Below, in pieces: positions 33,028 through 42,775 of a stretch of DNA of 64,000 nucleotides. Source of the stretch: Blepharisma japonicum (Eukaryota; Ciliophora; Heterotrichea; Heterotrichida; Blepharismidae); contig CATKHK010000027.1 in NCBI GenBank assembly GCA_949751835.1, forward strand, positions 310,001 to 374,000, in the 5' to 3' direction. Position 1 is the stretch's first letter. Every line of letters begins with the position of its first letter. The position numbers and the translations under genes were made by a program. The notes below the pieces were generated by a model. It had not been told where the DNA came from, ran no database searches, and saw only the letters and a program-made list of their open reading frames with translations.

Positions 33028-34137
33028 TTAATGAATATGTGATTTATTTTGTTTGATTATTTTCGCAGTCAAAGCATAAGGCTCAGATTCATCAATTTCT
33101 ACTGAATTCTCAATGTCTTCCCACATTTTTCTAACTATGTCAAAATACGGATGCTCCATAGCTTCTTTAGGAAGCAGTCTATCTATATGGTCATACACAA
33201 ACAATTTTGACAAAAGATCAATTGCTTGTGGATTCGCTAAATTGCTATTTTCATTTGTGACAAATAAATTAAGACTCTGCTTGCTTTGATATATGATTTT
33301 TTTCTCAAGAGCCCTATCAATATCTACCCTATGTTTTGCTATATACTCTCCTAATGCTTCAGACCCTAAAACTGCAATAATTTTCATAAGCTGGTCTTCA
33401 TTGTCTTCTCCTTGGAAAAATGGTTCTTTTTTGAAAACTATCCCAGCCATCATGCACGCCAGACTTCAAGAATCAAGTGAATAATTGTAAAATCTATGGC
33501 CTACTAGTAGCTCTGGGCCTTTAAAATATCTAGATGCGACTCTAACATGATATGGATGCCCATGAATGTAATATTCTGCCAAACCCCAATCAATAATCCT
33601 TATTTTTCTTTTGGGATGGTCAAACATAATATTGTGTGGTTTGATATCTCTGTGGATTACTCCTTTTGAATGGCAATAATCCAAGGTTTTAAGAATTTCA
33701 TACATATAATATCGAACATCAAAGTCTCCCCATTCTTTATAAAGCTCTCTGAAATCTTGACCTATAGAATACTCAATAATAAGTGCTGGAGTATTTGTGA
33801 TTCGATCCCTTACAAGGTCGATAAATCTTGGGACTGATGGATGGCCTGTAAGTGTTTTTAAAATACTGATTTCTCTTGCAATTTTGTTTATGCCTACTTG
33901 CCTTAAGAATTTTATAGTGACTCGATCATAATTCAATAGATTGACACCTTCATATACTTCAGCATATTTTCCTTGCCCAAGTTTGTTTACAATCTCATAA
34001 TCGTCAAGCCTGCCAATTTCAAAGGGTCGAAATTCATAATTATAAAAGTCTCCTGGCACTCCTTTATTGACGTTAGCGTAAAGTCTAGGTTGCATTCCAT
34101 AGTTAAACCTCTTTAAAAGGTTTTTGATTCCAATCAT
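33028..34137 (-). CDS. casein kinase 2 alpha catalytic subunit, divergent, 369 aa
   Basis: CK2-type kinase: LGQGKYAEVYEGVN glycine loop, catalytic Lys in VTIKFL, HRDIKPHNIMF, the CK2 hallmark DWGLAEYY instead of DFG, VASRYFKGPELLVG, and FFQGEDNEDQLMKI. The TGA at complement 33466-33468 is Trp in the conserved SLDSWSLACMMA. The usual lysine-rich cluster after the catalytic Lys (KPVKKKKIKREI) is replaced by RQVGINKIAREI, so substrate or regulatory binding may differ. Start chosen at ATG 34137; ATG 34095 (MQPRLY) is possible. The in-frame extension above it has no ATG. Confidence 0.92.
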
Positions 34138-34520
34138 AAATTTTTTAATTATTTTATAAAATTGATTAAATTTGAATTCATCTAGAAGAATTGGATTTTG
34201 ATTGAAGTTGCAGGATAAACATAGCACTATAAATTTCTTAGAAAATTTCTTAGATATCAAGTCTATATTATCAATTTGCAAATCTATTTATTGCATAAAA
34301 TAGCTACAAATTTGCGATTTGATTATGTGAAAACCACACTTATAAATAACTTTCAAAGTTTCCAAGAAGAGAAAAATTCTATTCAAATAGCTTTATATTT
34401 CAATCAAAACAAATATTTCTAAAAATAATAATACCCAATTGAATTCTAGCTCTTCACTTCTCTTCAAACATTATTTGCTCTCCCAGATTAATTATAAATC
34501 ACGAGTATAATAATACTTAA
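34138..34520. other. intergenic, 383 nt, divergent promoters
   Basis: AT-rich region between the divergent CK2 alpha and CX9C protein genes. The frame above the CK2 start stays open to about 34281 but is Lys/Phe/Ile-rich and looks like chance. Confidence 0.5.
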
Positions 34521-35057
34521 ATGTCAAGCATTTACAATTGGAATGTACCAATCACGGTGCCTCCAGTTCACGATACAACACCGTGTATGGATTACATGAT
34601 TGCTTATGAAGAGTGCTTAGTAGATGCAGTTCCCCGCAATATGGAAGTCTTTCACCCTAATTGGCCTACCATGTGGCCTCGCCTTCTTACAGATGGTAAA
34701 CTAAGACCTGATCTTTTAGATGACGAAACAGCAGAAATTGGCCCTGTAATGGACAGAGCTTTTACCTGGATGAAGCCACTCTCTGAAAGTGTAAAAGAAA
34801 AACTTTGGGAATGTGAAGAAGAAAGATTCCTCTATAAAGGCTGCCTTAGAAAGCTTTTATCAAGAAAAAATGATCCTAGAACTAGATATCCATTTTGGCA
34901 GCCTGAAGAGCACTCCACTAAAGCACTTGGAAGACGTCTCTATGTGGATCCAAGAAATAGATATCCATCTGATATGAATCATGATGTCAAAGAAAGCGAC
35001 CAAGATTATGTCAGAAGACGCTGGGCTAAATTTGTTGAGGAAGGAGGAGACTTATAA
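34521..35057 (+). CDS. twin CX9C protein, likely mitochondrial intermembrane space, 178 aa
   Basis: Two Cx9C motifs, CMDYMIAYEEC (about 22-32) and CEEERFLYKGC (about 93-103), the signature of MIA40/CHCHD-imported proteins. The spacer is long, rich in Pro and Trp. The C-terminal half is basic with repeated RTRYPF and RNRYPSD segments. The pattern recalls complex I accessory subunits such as NDUFB10 or NDUFA8, but assignment to one is not possible by eye. No presequence, as usual for MIA40 substrates. TAA at 35055-35057. Confidence 0.8.
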   Translation: MSSIYNWNVPITVPPVHDTTPCMDYMIAYEECLVDAVPRNMEVFHPNWPTMWPRLLTDGKLRPDLLDDETAEIGPVMDRAFTWMKPLSESVKEKLWECEEERFLYKGCLRKLLSRKNDPRTRYPFWQPEEHSTKALGRRLYVDPRNRYPSDMNHDVKESDQDYVRRRWAKFVEEGGDL

Positions 35058-35111
35058 ACCCAAAAAATTCTTAAGACTAAGAATCAGTTTATTAAATACA
35101 GACAATTTATA

Positions 35112-37688
35112 TTATCTAAATTTACTTGTTGTATGGGGACGCGTATAAGGAATAGAGGATCTCCAATGTATTGAGGAAAAGCCTTTGACTGCAAGCTTTG
35201 AGCTGAGAGGATTAAAGTTGCTGAATTTTTCAATACATTTAGAAAAGCTTTCTCCATCAGATTCAGCTTCAGCATAGTATCCTTGTGATTGATCCGGCGT
35301 TTTGATTGCTTGAAGAGTATTGATGATATCGCTGAGAAGTCCCTTTTCTCTTCCTACAATGCAAGAAACAATGTCTTGAGCGACTACGTTGGATGAAGAT
35401 TTCAGCATTTCTTCAAGTTGTATGATGGAGCACTTGCCGATAGTTTGATTTCTAACTTCTTCAAGCATATCATTTTCCAAATCAGGTTTTGAAGAAGTGC
35501 TGTAGACTTTTTTTCTTTTCATTTCTTTCATTTCAAATAGCCGAGCTTCTAATTTTTGTTGTAAAGTTCCAGTTTTGTGTGCTTCAGGGTTTTCCCAAGC
35601 ATGGTGACAGATAAATTTCTCAATTGATTTTTTCCATTCTTTTCTGAGTTTTTCTTCTGAAATATTATTAATAAGATCGATTATCCTTGAAACATAACAG
35701 ATCAATACGTCATCCCCAGTAACCACAATCTTATCAGTTTCAGGCTGTTTATGACTGCAAGCAATTTCTGAAGAAGCTTGAGACTTGCATTGTATGTAAG
35801 AAAAATTATCAATTTTGGAATTGACTTTTTTGTTTGTAAATTGTTCGTTAGTATCTAGAGTTTGATTATTATTTATGAGGGGATTGCTTTGATCTCCTAA
35901 TGTATTGATTTTAATATTCCTTTTCAATAGTGATGTAGTTTGAGGGCGAGTAAAATTTTTGGCTGAAGATGATAAGTGGAGATCTGGGGAACCATTAAAA
36001 AGAGAATTGTAGAGAGCTTTGTTAATGGGCCGTATTGTAGAAAAATATTGATCGTAGTAATCACAGTCTTTGGCAGGATAAATTCGTAAAAATCCTCCTT
36101 TTCTATCATATTCTTCTATGGTTTCTTTTATTACATCATTGAGCTTTGATCTGCTGTTTGTATCCTTCCTTTTCATAGAAGGAGATTGAGCTCTAGTAGG
36201 CTGACTACTGACTCCCCTAAATTTATTAGAATATTGGCTTTGCCTAAACCTTATTCTTGCTCTAATCTTACTAGGATTTTCTTTTTTTCTGTCATAAACC
36301 CTTACTCCAATTAAATTAAAAGCATCTGCAATTAAATTTCCTTTGATATGCAAATCCAAAGGTGCATCAGTCGCTAAAGATGGGCTGAGGTTTACTTCTA
36401 GCAGCCAGGGCTTCAAATTTGAGTCCAGCAAAACATCAAACCCAAACAAATCAAAACAATTATTTCTATGCAGTCCAAGCCTCCTAGTATTATCAATAAG
36501 AATTTCTTCAACCGAAAGTATGGCTTTGACAACTAGCTCGTAAATCCTATTCCACATCAGATCAGTATCTATCCCAACGCTTTCCAAATGCTTCATTAGG
36601 GCATGCAAGCTTCATTTATGCCCGACATCATCTTGTCTTCAGTCATTGTTTTGTACAAATTTATCATTATTTTTATTCACACTATAATTCGTCAGATGGA
36701 TAAAATGATTATTTTTGTTCCCCGGCGTATAAGGCTCACTGGCGAACCTTGCTAAACCTTCTTCATATATATAGATTTTCAAAGGGTCTATACTTGTGAT
36801 GAGAACATAAAGTCTGATATCAAATTTTAGACCATTGATGAGTAATGGGTTTTGAATGTATTGGGAAACTATACAAGGCTCATCTGTTGGGACATCATCA
36901 ACATTTTCAATCAAATAAATACCTCGTCCTCTAGAGCTTGCAGATGGCTTCAATATCCATTGAGCAGTTTTATCTCGATAAAATTGATTATAAAAGTCAG
37001 AATACTCATCAGGTAGGACAAAGGTATCAGGTATAAAATCAAATGCTTGCTTACCAAATTTTTTCTGCATTGCTACAATGTTAGCACACATCCTATCTTT
37101 TCTAGTCAATTCAAAAGAATTTGGAAAATGATTGATTCTCTGATATTCATTTAAACCTTCATATAGGTATGGCTTAGCACTTGAGCCTATTCACATAATA
37201 TTCCAATCGTGTGAATCTGTATAATTAAATCCTGATGCTTCAAAAATGGATCGAACAAGTTTTGCATCGGTTTTATAAATCCTATATAAGAGCTCGTGCG
37301 GCTGTAGAAAATTTCCTTTACAGTAGGAATTTTGAGGGAGAGAATTCTTTACTAATTGTTGTTCACTTACTGGCATAAACAGTATCAAAGAAGGTCTGTA
37401 GTCTTCTTCTTTTTTTAGTTCATCAAGCTTTTGACGACAGGTTGCTTCAAATGATTTCAAAAATTTAGTAGATGTGCCTCGTTGTGTGTGCAGGCCTTGC
37501 CCTGGCCTCCCAACTGTTTCTATAGAGATACCTTTTCATGAATTTTTTTCGAGCTCTTGATTGGCTTTAAGCAGTCTCAATGCTGAGTTATCTGAGGTTC
37601 CTCCTTTTGGAGCTACTGTGACTATTGTAAATTCTGTGTTTGAAGATTTCGGAGTTCTGTGAGAAATTGATTTAGCTCTAAATGACAT
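35112..37688 (-). CDS. tubulin polyglutamylase-like TTLL protein, 858 aa
   Basis: Five TGAs read as Trp join the frames. The TTL domain (about residues 155-500) contains WNIMWIGSSAKPYLYEGL, RINHFPNSFELTRKD, QWILKPSASSRGRGIYL, VSQYIQNPLLINGLKFDIRL, HLTNYSVNKN and PWLLEVNLSPSLATDAPLD, the glutamylase pattern (ROGRGI/FDIRLYV, EVNLSPS). The C-terminal ~350 residues are polar, Ser/Asn-rich and not recognised; such tails often bind tubulin. It should act on axonemal or cortical microtubules. Start ATG at 37688. It is convergent with the CX9C gene. Confidence 0.93.
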
Positions 37689-37876
37689 TGATTAATATTT
37701 CTTTAATTTATTGCTCTGTTTTTCTTATTTGGCTTGCGAATTCTCAAGAAAAGAAGGTCTATAATACTGAGAATAATGATAAAAGCTTATTATTCTATTT
37801 TTTAATTTTCGCTACTGGTATGGGATTTGTGGTAATACCATCTTCAGAAGTTTATTGGTTTGCGTGTTTAATATAA
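37682..37876 (+). CDS. possible small two-TM protein, 64 aa
   Basis: An open frame from ATG 37682 to TAA 37874-37876 with two hydrophobic helices (INISLIYCSVFLIWLA and LLFYFLIFATGMGFVVI) separated by a charged loop. Its ATG overlaps the 5' end of the divergent TTLL gene by 7 nt, leaving no room for separate 5' UTRs, and AT-rich DNA readily yields hydrophobic frames. Kept as a possibility only. Confidence 0.25.
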   Translation: MTLINISLIYCSVFLIWLANSQEKKVYNTENNDKSLLFYFLIFATGMGFVVIPSSEVYWFACLI

Positions 37877-38155
37877 CTGAACAAATTTTAATTTTTCTAT
37901 TTTTGATTTTAAGATTTAAAGATAAATTTCTTAAATTATAATAGCATTAAGAATCATCAAATATTTGAATTATATTGTAAATATAAATATTTAGTAAATA
38001 TTTGCTTTCGTTATTTTCAGTGTAATGTAATGCAAAATGATTGCATTGATAAATATAATATGCAACCTGAGATGGAGTTTTGATAAAGATTAATCTATAA
38101 AAATCTTTGCAGAAATCATAGGGGCTTTGTCATCTTTATAAAAATTATTAAAATA
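37877..38155. other. intergenic spacer
   Basis: AT-rich region upstream of the RBR gene. If the small ORF at 37682 is not real, the gap extends from 37689 and is 467 nt. No motif recognised. Confidence 0.45.
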
Positions 38156-39262
38156 ATGAGTATACCGAAATTTACAACTGATTCACATATTATCTTCAGC
38201 ACAATTTGCAAACAGCTTGAGTGTCCAATTTGCATGATATCTAAATCTATTTCAAATTTTATCACGATTAAAATCTGCGGACACTCATTTTGCAGCCTTT
38301 GCATTCAATCCTATTTACTTAATCAGATTGATATGGGTAAATTCTATCCTTTAAAATGCCCAAACTTTGAATGCACAACAGAAGATATCGACATTGAAGA
38401 GTTTCAAGAATTGCTTACTGATGACCAATTTCAGCAATTTGCAAGACTAAAGAAAAGAGCTTTGCTTGAAAAAGATCCAAAATTTAGATGGTGCCCCAAG
38501 CCTGACTGCAAAGGATATTGCTACATTGAGAACTCAAACATGAACTTAAAATGCAACTTGTGCAGCTTTGAATTCTGTGCAAACTGCAAAGAAGCTTGGC
38601 ATACCGGAATCTGTATATCTGCTGAAGATGGGCTCAGGCAATATGCAAAAGACAAAAATCTTAAAAAATGCCCTTCTTGTCATTCTTATGTCGAAAAGGT
38701 GTGGGGATGTTCCACTATGGTATGCAGATGTGGAGTAAGCTTTTGCATGAGTTGTGGAAATCTTCTGGACGATAAGCATGACCCAATTGTTTGCACGATC
38801 GGAGGAAACTATTCTAACGCTTCATGGAGTATGATTCTTTTATTTCTTGCAGCTTGGATTATTTTTCCAATTGATTCCTTTGTGTTGATTGTTCATATTG
38901 GAGAAAACTGGGGAGGGCCTGAAATTGAAGATAAATGTGATCGATATATCTGGGAGCATCGAAAAGTATTTTATGTCTTGGCGCTTTTATTGTCACCAAT
39001 CTTTACTGTGCTACTTCTGATGCTGTTTGCTGGAATATTTTCAAATGAAATCTTAAATGATTTTTTGAAAAGCCATTACATTGAAGAGAAACTTAACTGA
39101 AAAGTCTGACTCGCAATCAAAATTGTTTACTATATCCTTAGTACTATCCTTTTACTAGTATTAATTACTATAGTCTGGCTTATATTCCATGCTCTTTTGC
39201 CTTTGTTTGGTTTAGGATTATTAATAGCAAAACTGGTTTATATCTGCAAAAAAGCTAAATAA
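38156..39262 (+). CDS. RBR-type E3 ubiquitin ligase with C-terminal membrane segments, 368 aa
   Basis: RING1 (about 24-75: CPICMISKS, CGHSFCSLCIQSYL), IBR (about 95-150: WCPKPDCKGY, CNLCSFEFCANCKEAWH) and RING2 (about 175-205: CPSCHSYVEKVWGCSTMV, CRCGVSFCMSCG). The catalytic Cys of RBR ligases corresponds to the Cys in VWGCSTM. Hydrophobic helices follow at about 225-245, 270-295 and 320-360, as in membrane-anchored RNF144/RNF19 types. Two TGAs (39098-39100 and 39107-39109) are Trp, extending the protein to TAA 39260-39262. Likely ER or endomembrane quality control. Confidence 0.92.
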
Positions 39263-39295
39263 TGCATTAATAAAATTTTATTCAAAATTTGATAA

Positions 39296-40753
39296 TTAAT
39301 TATTTTTAAGGTTTTCTAGTTCTCTCCTGTACATCCCCAATATTTCTTCATACTTTTTCAAAAGATTTTTCATATATGCAAACTTTTCTTCATACTTTTC
39401 TTGATCTTCTTGAGCATTCTGTTGGAATTGTAGCAGCTTAGTTTTAAGCATATAATTTTCTTCAAGTTTTAATTGTGATTGTTTAATTAAATCATCAAAA
39501 TATTTGAATTTATCAACTTCTGAAGCTAGTACTAATTCACAAAGGCTAATCATTCCAGCAACTATTATTCCTATCATTTTGGACTCCTTTGGGATTTTTT
39601 TTGCTGTATCATTCAGCACAATTGTTAAATAATTGAGATATTTTCCATAATTTTCCTCACATATACTTTTGACATCTAATATCTGAAGGTCTTGATTTAG
39701 CATAGCAATTTGTTCTTGAATTATTGCGTAAACTTCATTATTATCAGATATAAAATTTTTGAAATTTTCTGATTTTTCTGTGCCTTTGAAATTTGGAGTC
39801 AATGGCAGATTAGATGATTTGGAGCTGTTTCTACTTAACTGAGAACTACTTATTTCTCCAGATTCTCAATATGAGTTTACTTCATTATCGATATTTTTAT
39901 TAAAAATTTGACTTCCCCGATGCATATAACTTGGTTGAAACTGCTGAGACCCTCCTAGAGAGTCTGCTCGCTTTTTTCATGGTATTGTTAAATGGACTAA
40001 ATGTATTGTAGGGTTTTCTAGTGATATCTGTGCTGATTTATTTATAGATTCAATTTTGATTATTTTAGAGTTGATTTTTCTGGCATGAGCTGATGCATTT
40101 TCGTTCAAAGTTGAGAGCTCAAGAAAAATTGATAAGGAGTTAAGCTTTTGGCTTAAACTTTTATTATCAGTATTTTCACAATAGCTACAAATACGCTTTT
40201 TTGACTGTGCAGGAAAGAGGCTGTAATTTTTACAGCTTAAACAAAGTTTAGGCACCCCTGAAGTCAAATCAATGTTATAATATTTTTTTCTTGGCAATTT
40301 TGTGTCTACATAGGATTTGCCTTTACAAGTACAGCCACATAAAAGGCAGCATTGAGAAGTTTCATTTTTTTGTACTGCTTCAAAAAGTTCGGCTATTTTT
40401 GTTTTAAGTGAAGATAAGTTATTAAGCGAGGAAATTAGTCTTTTATAAATAAACCTCTCTTTTTCATCAGCGTTTTCAGGCGGTGAGTCTCCTCTGTCCT
40501 TATCATATAATTCTAGTAAATTTTTGGCAATTTCTCCAATTGGGATTTCTTTGCTTACAAATTTTTGCCCTTGTTGCATTTTTTCAGATTCAGAATATCT
40601 TCAAGCCTCAGATAAGTCTTTTGTGGATTTATTTGGAGTCAGGGATCTGCAAGCTCTCTGCTTAGATTGTGATGGAGACCTTGAGTGGTTTGGTGCATTA
40701 TTATTAAATCCGATTTTTTGAAGAGAGCTTCTCCCTTGATTTATATCTTGCAT
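39296..40753 (-). CDS. coiled-coil protein with Cys pairs, 485 aa
   Basis: Three TGAs read as Trp join the frames from ATG 40753 (MQDINQGRSSLQK) to TAA near 39296. The N-terminal 55 residues are basic and Ser-rich. Around residues 110-185 there are Cys pairs (CCLLCGCTC, LCLSCKNY, ICSYCENT) that could bind zinc. A long C-terminal coiled coil (about 325-485) includes LKTKLLQFQQNAQEDQEKYE. Function unknown. Only 22 nt separate its ATG from the stop of the upstream SAXO-like gene on the same strand. Confidence 0.8.
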
Positions 40754-40775
40754 TATATTATTAATAAATTAATTA

Positions 40776-41546
40776 TTATTGCATTTGTTTTACTTGCTTC
40801 AATGTAAGAATCGTTCTTTTGCGAGGACTCGAACTGAAATCTTTTCCATAAGTTGACTTGTATTGGCTTCTTGCAGATTCAGTTTGAGAATAATCTAATG
40901 ATTTATTCCTTGATTTTATTATAAATTGTTCTCTTTTAACAGGCTTGAATGTATTTCTATGTGTAGTTTCGCCATAGAAAAAGTCATTTATTCCAATTAT
41001 TCTGCTTGTCGGAGAGTCGAGTGGCTTATTTTCGATAATTTTATCAGGAAATGAAAAGCTGTCAGCATATGTTGTATTTGCTTTTAGTTTAATATCAATT
41101 GGCTCAGTAAGCAGCTTGGGTAGCTTTTTGAGTGGTGGAGGAGTTTTTCAGTCCTGAAAATTAGAAGAATATGTCGATGTTGCTAAAAATTTTGGTCTTC
41201 ACTTATGTTTGTCTTCAAGGTTTAAACTTTTATTTAGTCTTTCTAAAGGCTTTTGACAAAAATCTTCTTGCTTTGTAGTCCTCAAATCCATCTTCTGTCG
41301 GCTATGCAAGAGTTCTCCTTCTGCTTTCACTGGTTTAATAGGTGACAAAGGTTTGGTAATAAACTCTTTTTGATATATTGACGAGTACATAGTTTTTGAT
41401 CACGGCCTATCATGAGGAGTTAAAGAAGGGCAGAGATGCTCTCCACAGCTGCATAGATAGCAATAACAGTTTCCATTTCTATGATTAATTTCTCCAACTG
41501 GTGGGATATCAATGGTATCAAGATCGCATTCTCTTTTCTCTTCCAT
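40776..41546 (-). CDS. SAXO-like stabiliser of axonemal microtubules, 256 aa
   Basis: Three TGAs (Trp) join the frames. A Cys-rich N-terminal block (NCYCYLCSCGEHLCPS) matches the start of SAXO1/2 (FAM154), followed by several Mn-type modules: STYSSNFQDWKTPP, NTTYADSFSFPD, RNTFKPVKREQF and KSTYGKDFSSSPRK. SAXO proteins bind inside or along axonemal and basal-body microtubules and stabilise them. Assignment rests on the combination of Cys block plus repeats. ATG 41546, TAA 40776-40778. Confidence 0.82.
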
Positions 41547-41642
41547 CTTTCACAGTTATCCTCAAATTTAAATTCTACTACAAAGTTGCTATAATAAAAA
41601 TAATTGAGAATTAATTATCATTCGTAATAATTATAATAATCG

Positions 41643-42629
41643 CTATGATACTTTTGCGAGATCGGTGAGTTTGACTCTTTGGATTCCTTGGATTAATTTT
41701 GTTGGCCAGATTTTATGGGGTCTCATTTCGACTTCTAGCTTGTTTTTAAGACTGGTTTGTGGTGAAAATGCTTTTCTAACTTGTGAGTAGTATTCTTTCA
41801 TTTTGTGTAGCTTTTCGCTGTCTTTTTTTTGCACTCTATATTATAATTACTTTGTGAGGGCTACATCTCTAAATGAGTGGTGATAAGGAATATGCTCTTT
41901 CCTTAGTTCATCGCTAGATGAATTTAAATTGTTTTTTACTAAATAAGATTTGGAAAGGTCCTTTATATCTTTTATTGCTGATTCACTTCTTTTATGAATC
42001 TTTTCAACTTCATTCCAAGTTCTTTTTGGAGGAGAAATGCTATTTACTGATCTTCCTCCTGGCGATTTCTCATTCTTTTTCCTCTCTCAAGATTTATTTC
42101 CTATCATATGAACTAACACCGTGTCTTTATCGGATTTTTTCAATATAAAAGGAGGTGGGATTTTTTCAATAATATTCGGTTTTATTTCTTTCATTATTTC
42201 AGCTTCATTTGCCTCGCTTTCTTGATTTACCAGGCCCCCTGGTAGTTTTTTAGTTGTTCTCTTCTTTTTCAACAGTGAAATTTTTTCTGTTTCAGTTGAT
42301 TTATGGTTTAAATAATAAGGCATACCATCATATTGTATTGAAGCATCAGAGACTTGCTTTTTTGGAGGAGAATATACTGGTAAATTATTATTTGAAGAAG
42401 CCAAATTAGTTTCTTTTAGCTGCACTTTTTCTCTCTTAGCGAGTTCTGCTATATAGCTTTCTTCTAATTCAATAAAGTTCATAAGAGATCCATCAATTGT
42501 TTTATCTTGAGACTCGTCTCAAGAAATTTTGTCACTTTTCCAGAGAGCCCGAGCTTTTCGGATTTCTTCGGCTTGTTTGAATTTTATCATTTTAGATTTC
42601 ACGATCTTTTGGGGGTTTGGTCAGAGCAT
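41643..42629 (-). CDS. unknown basic protein with one 15-nt intron, 323 aa
   Basis: Exons 41851-42629 and 41643-41835. Three TGAs are Trp (MLWPNPQK, KISWDES, NKSWERKK). The protein is Lys/Ser/Glu-rich and mostly polar, with a helical N-terminus (FKQAEEIRKARALW) and PPKK/PPPF segments. No domain recognised. Its position beside the SAXO-like gene gives no strong hint. The C-terminal exon (MKEYYSQVRKAFSPQ, RPHKIWPTKLIQGIQRVK) is the most structured part. Confidence 0.75.
41836..41850 (-). other. 15-nt intron
   Basis: Minus strand GTAATTATAATATAG, phase 2, A at position 10. Without splicing the frame ends at a TAA; splicing joins DVALTK to VQKKDSEK. Confidence 0.88.
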
Positions 42630-42775
42630 TGTGACAATTAGAGTTTATAATGAATTATTTTAATGCAATTTTCGGAATTTGAATAATTAATATAAAGATG
42701 CATATAGCAATAATATATAGCAAATTAAATTACCCTTGAAGCATTATTTCTTTATTGTAGTTAACATTGATAAAC

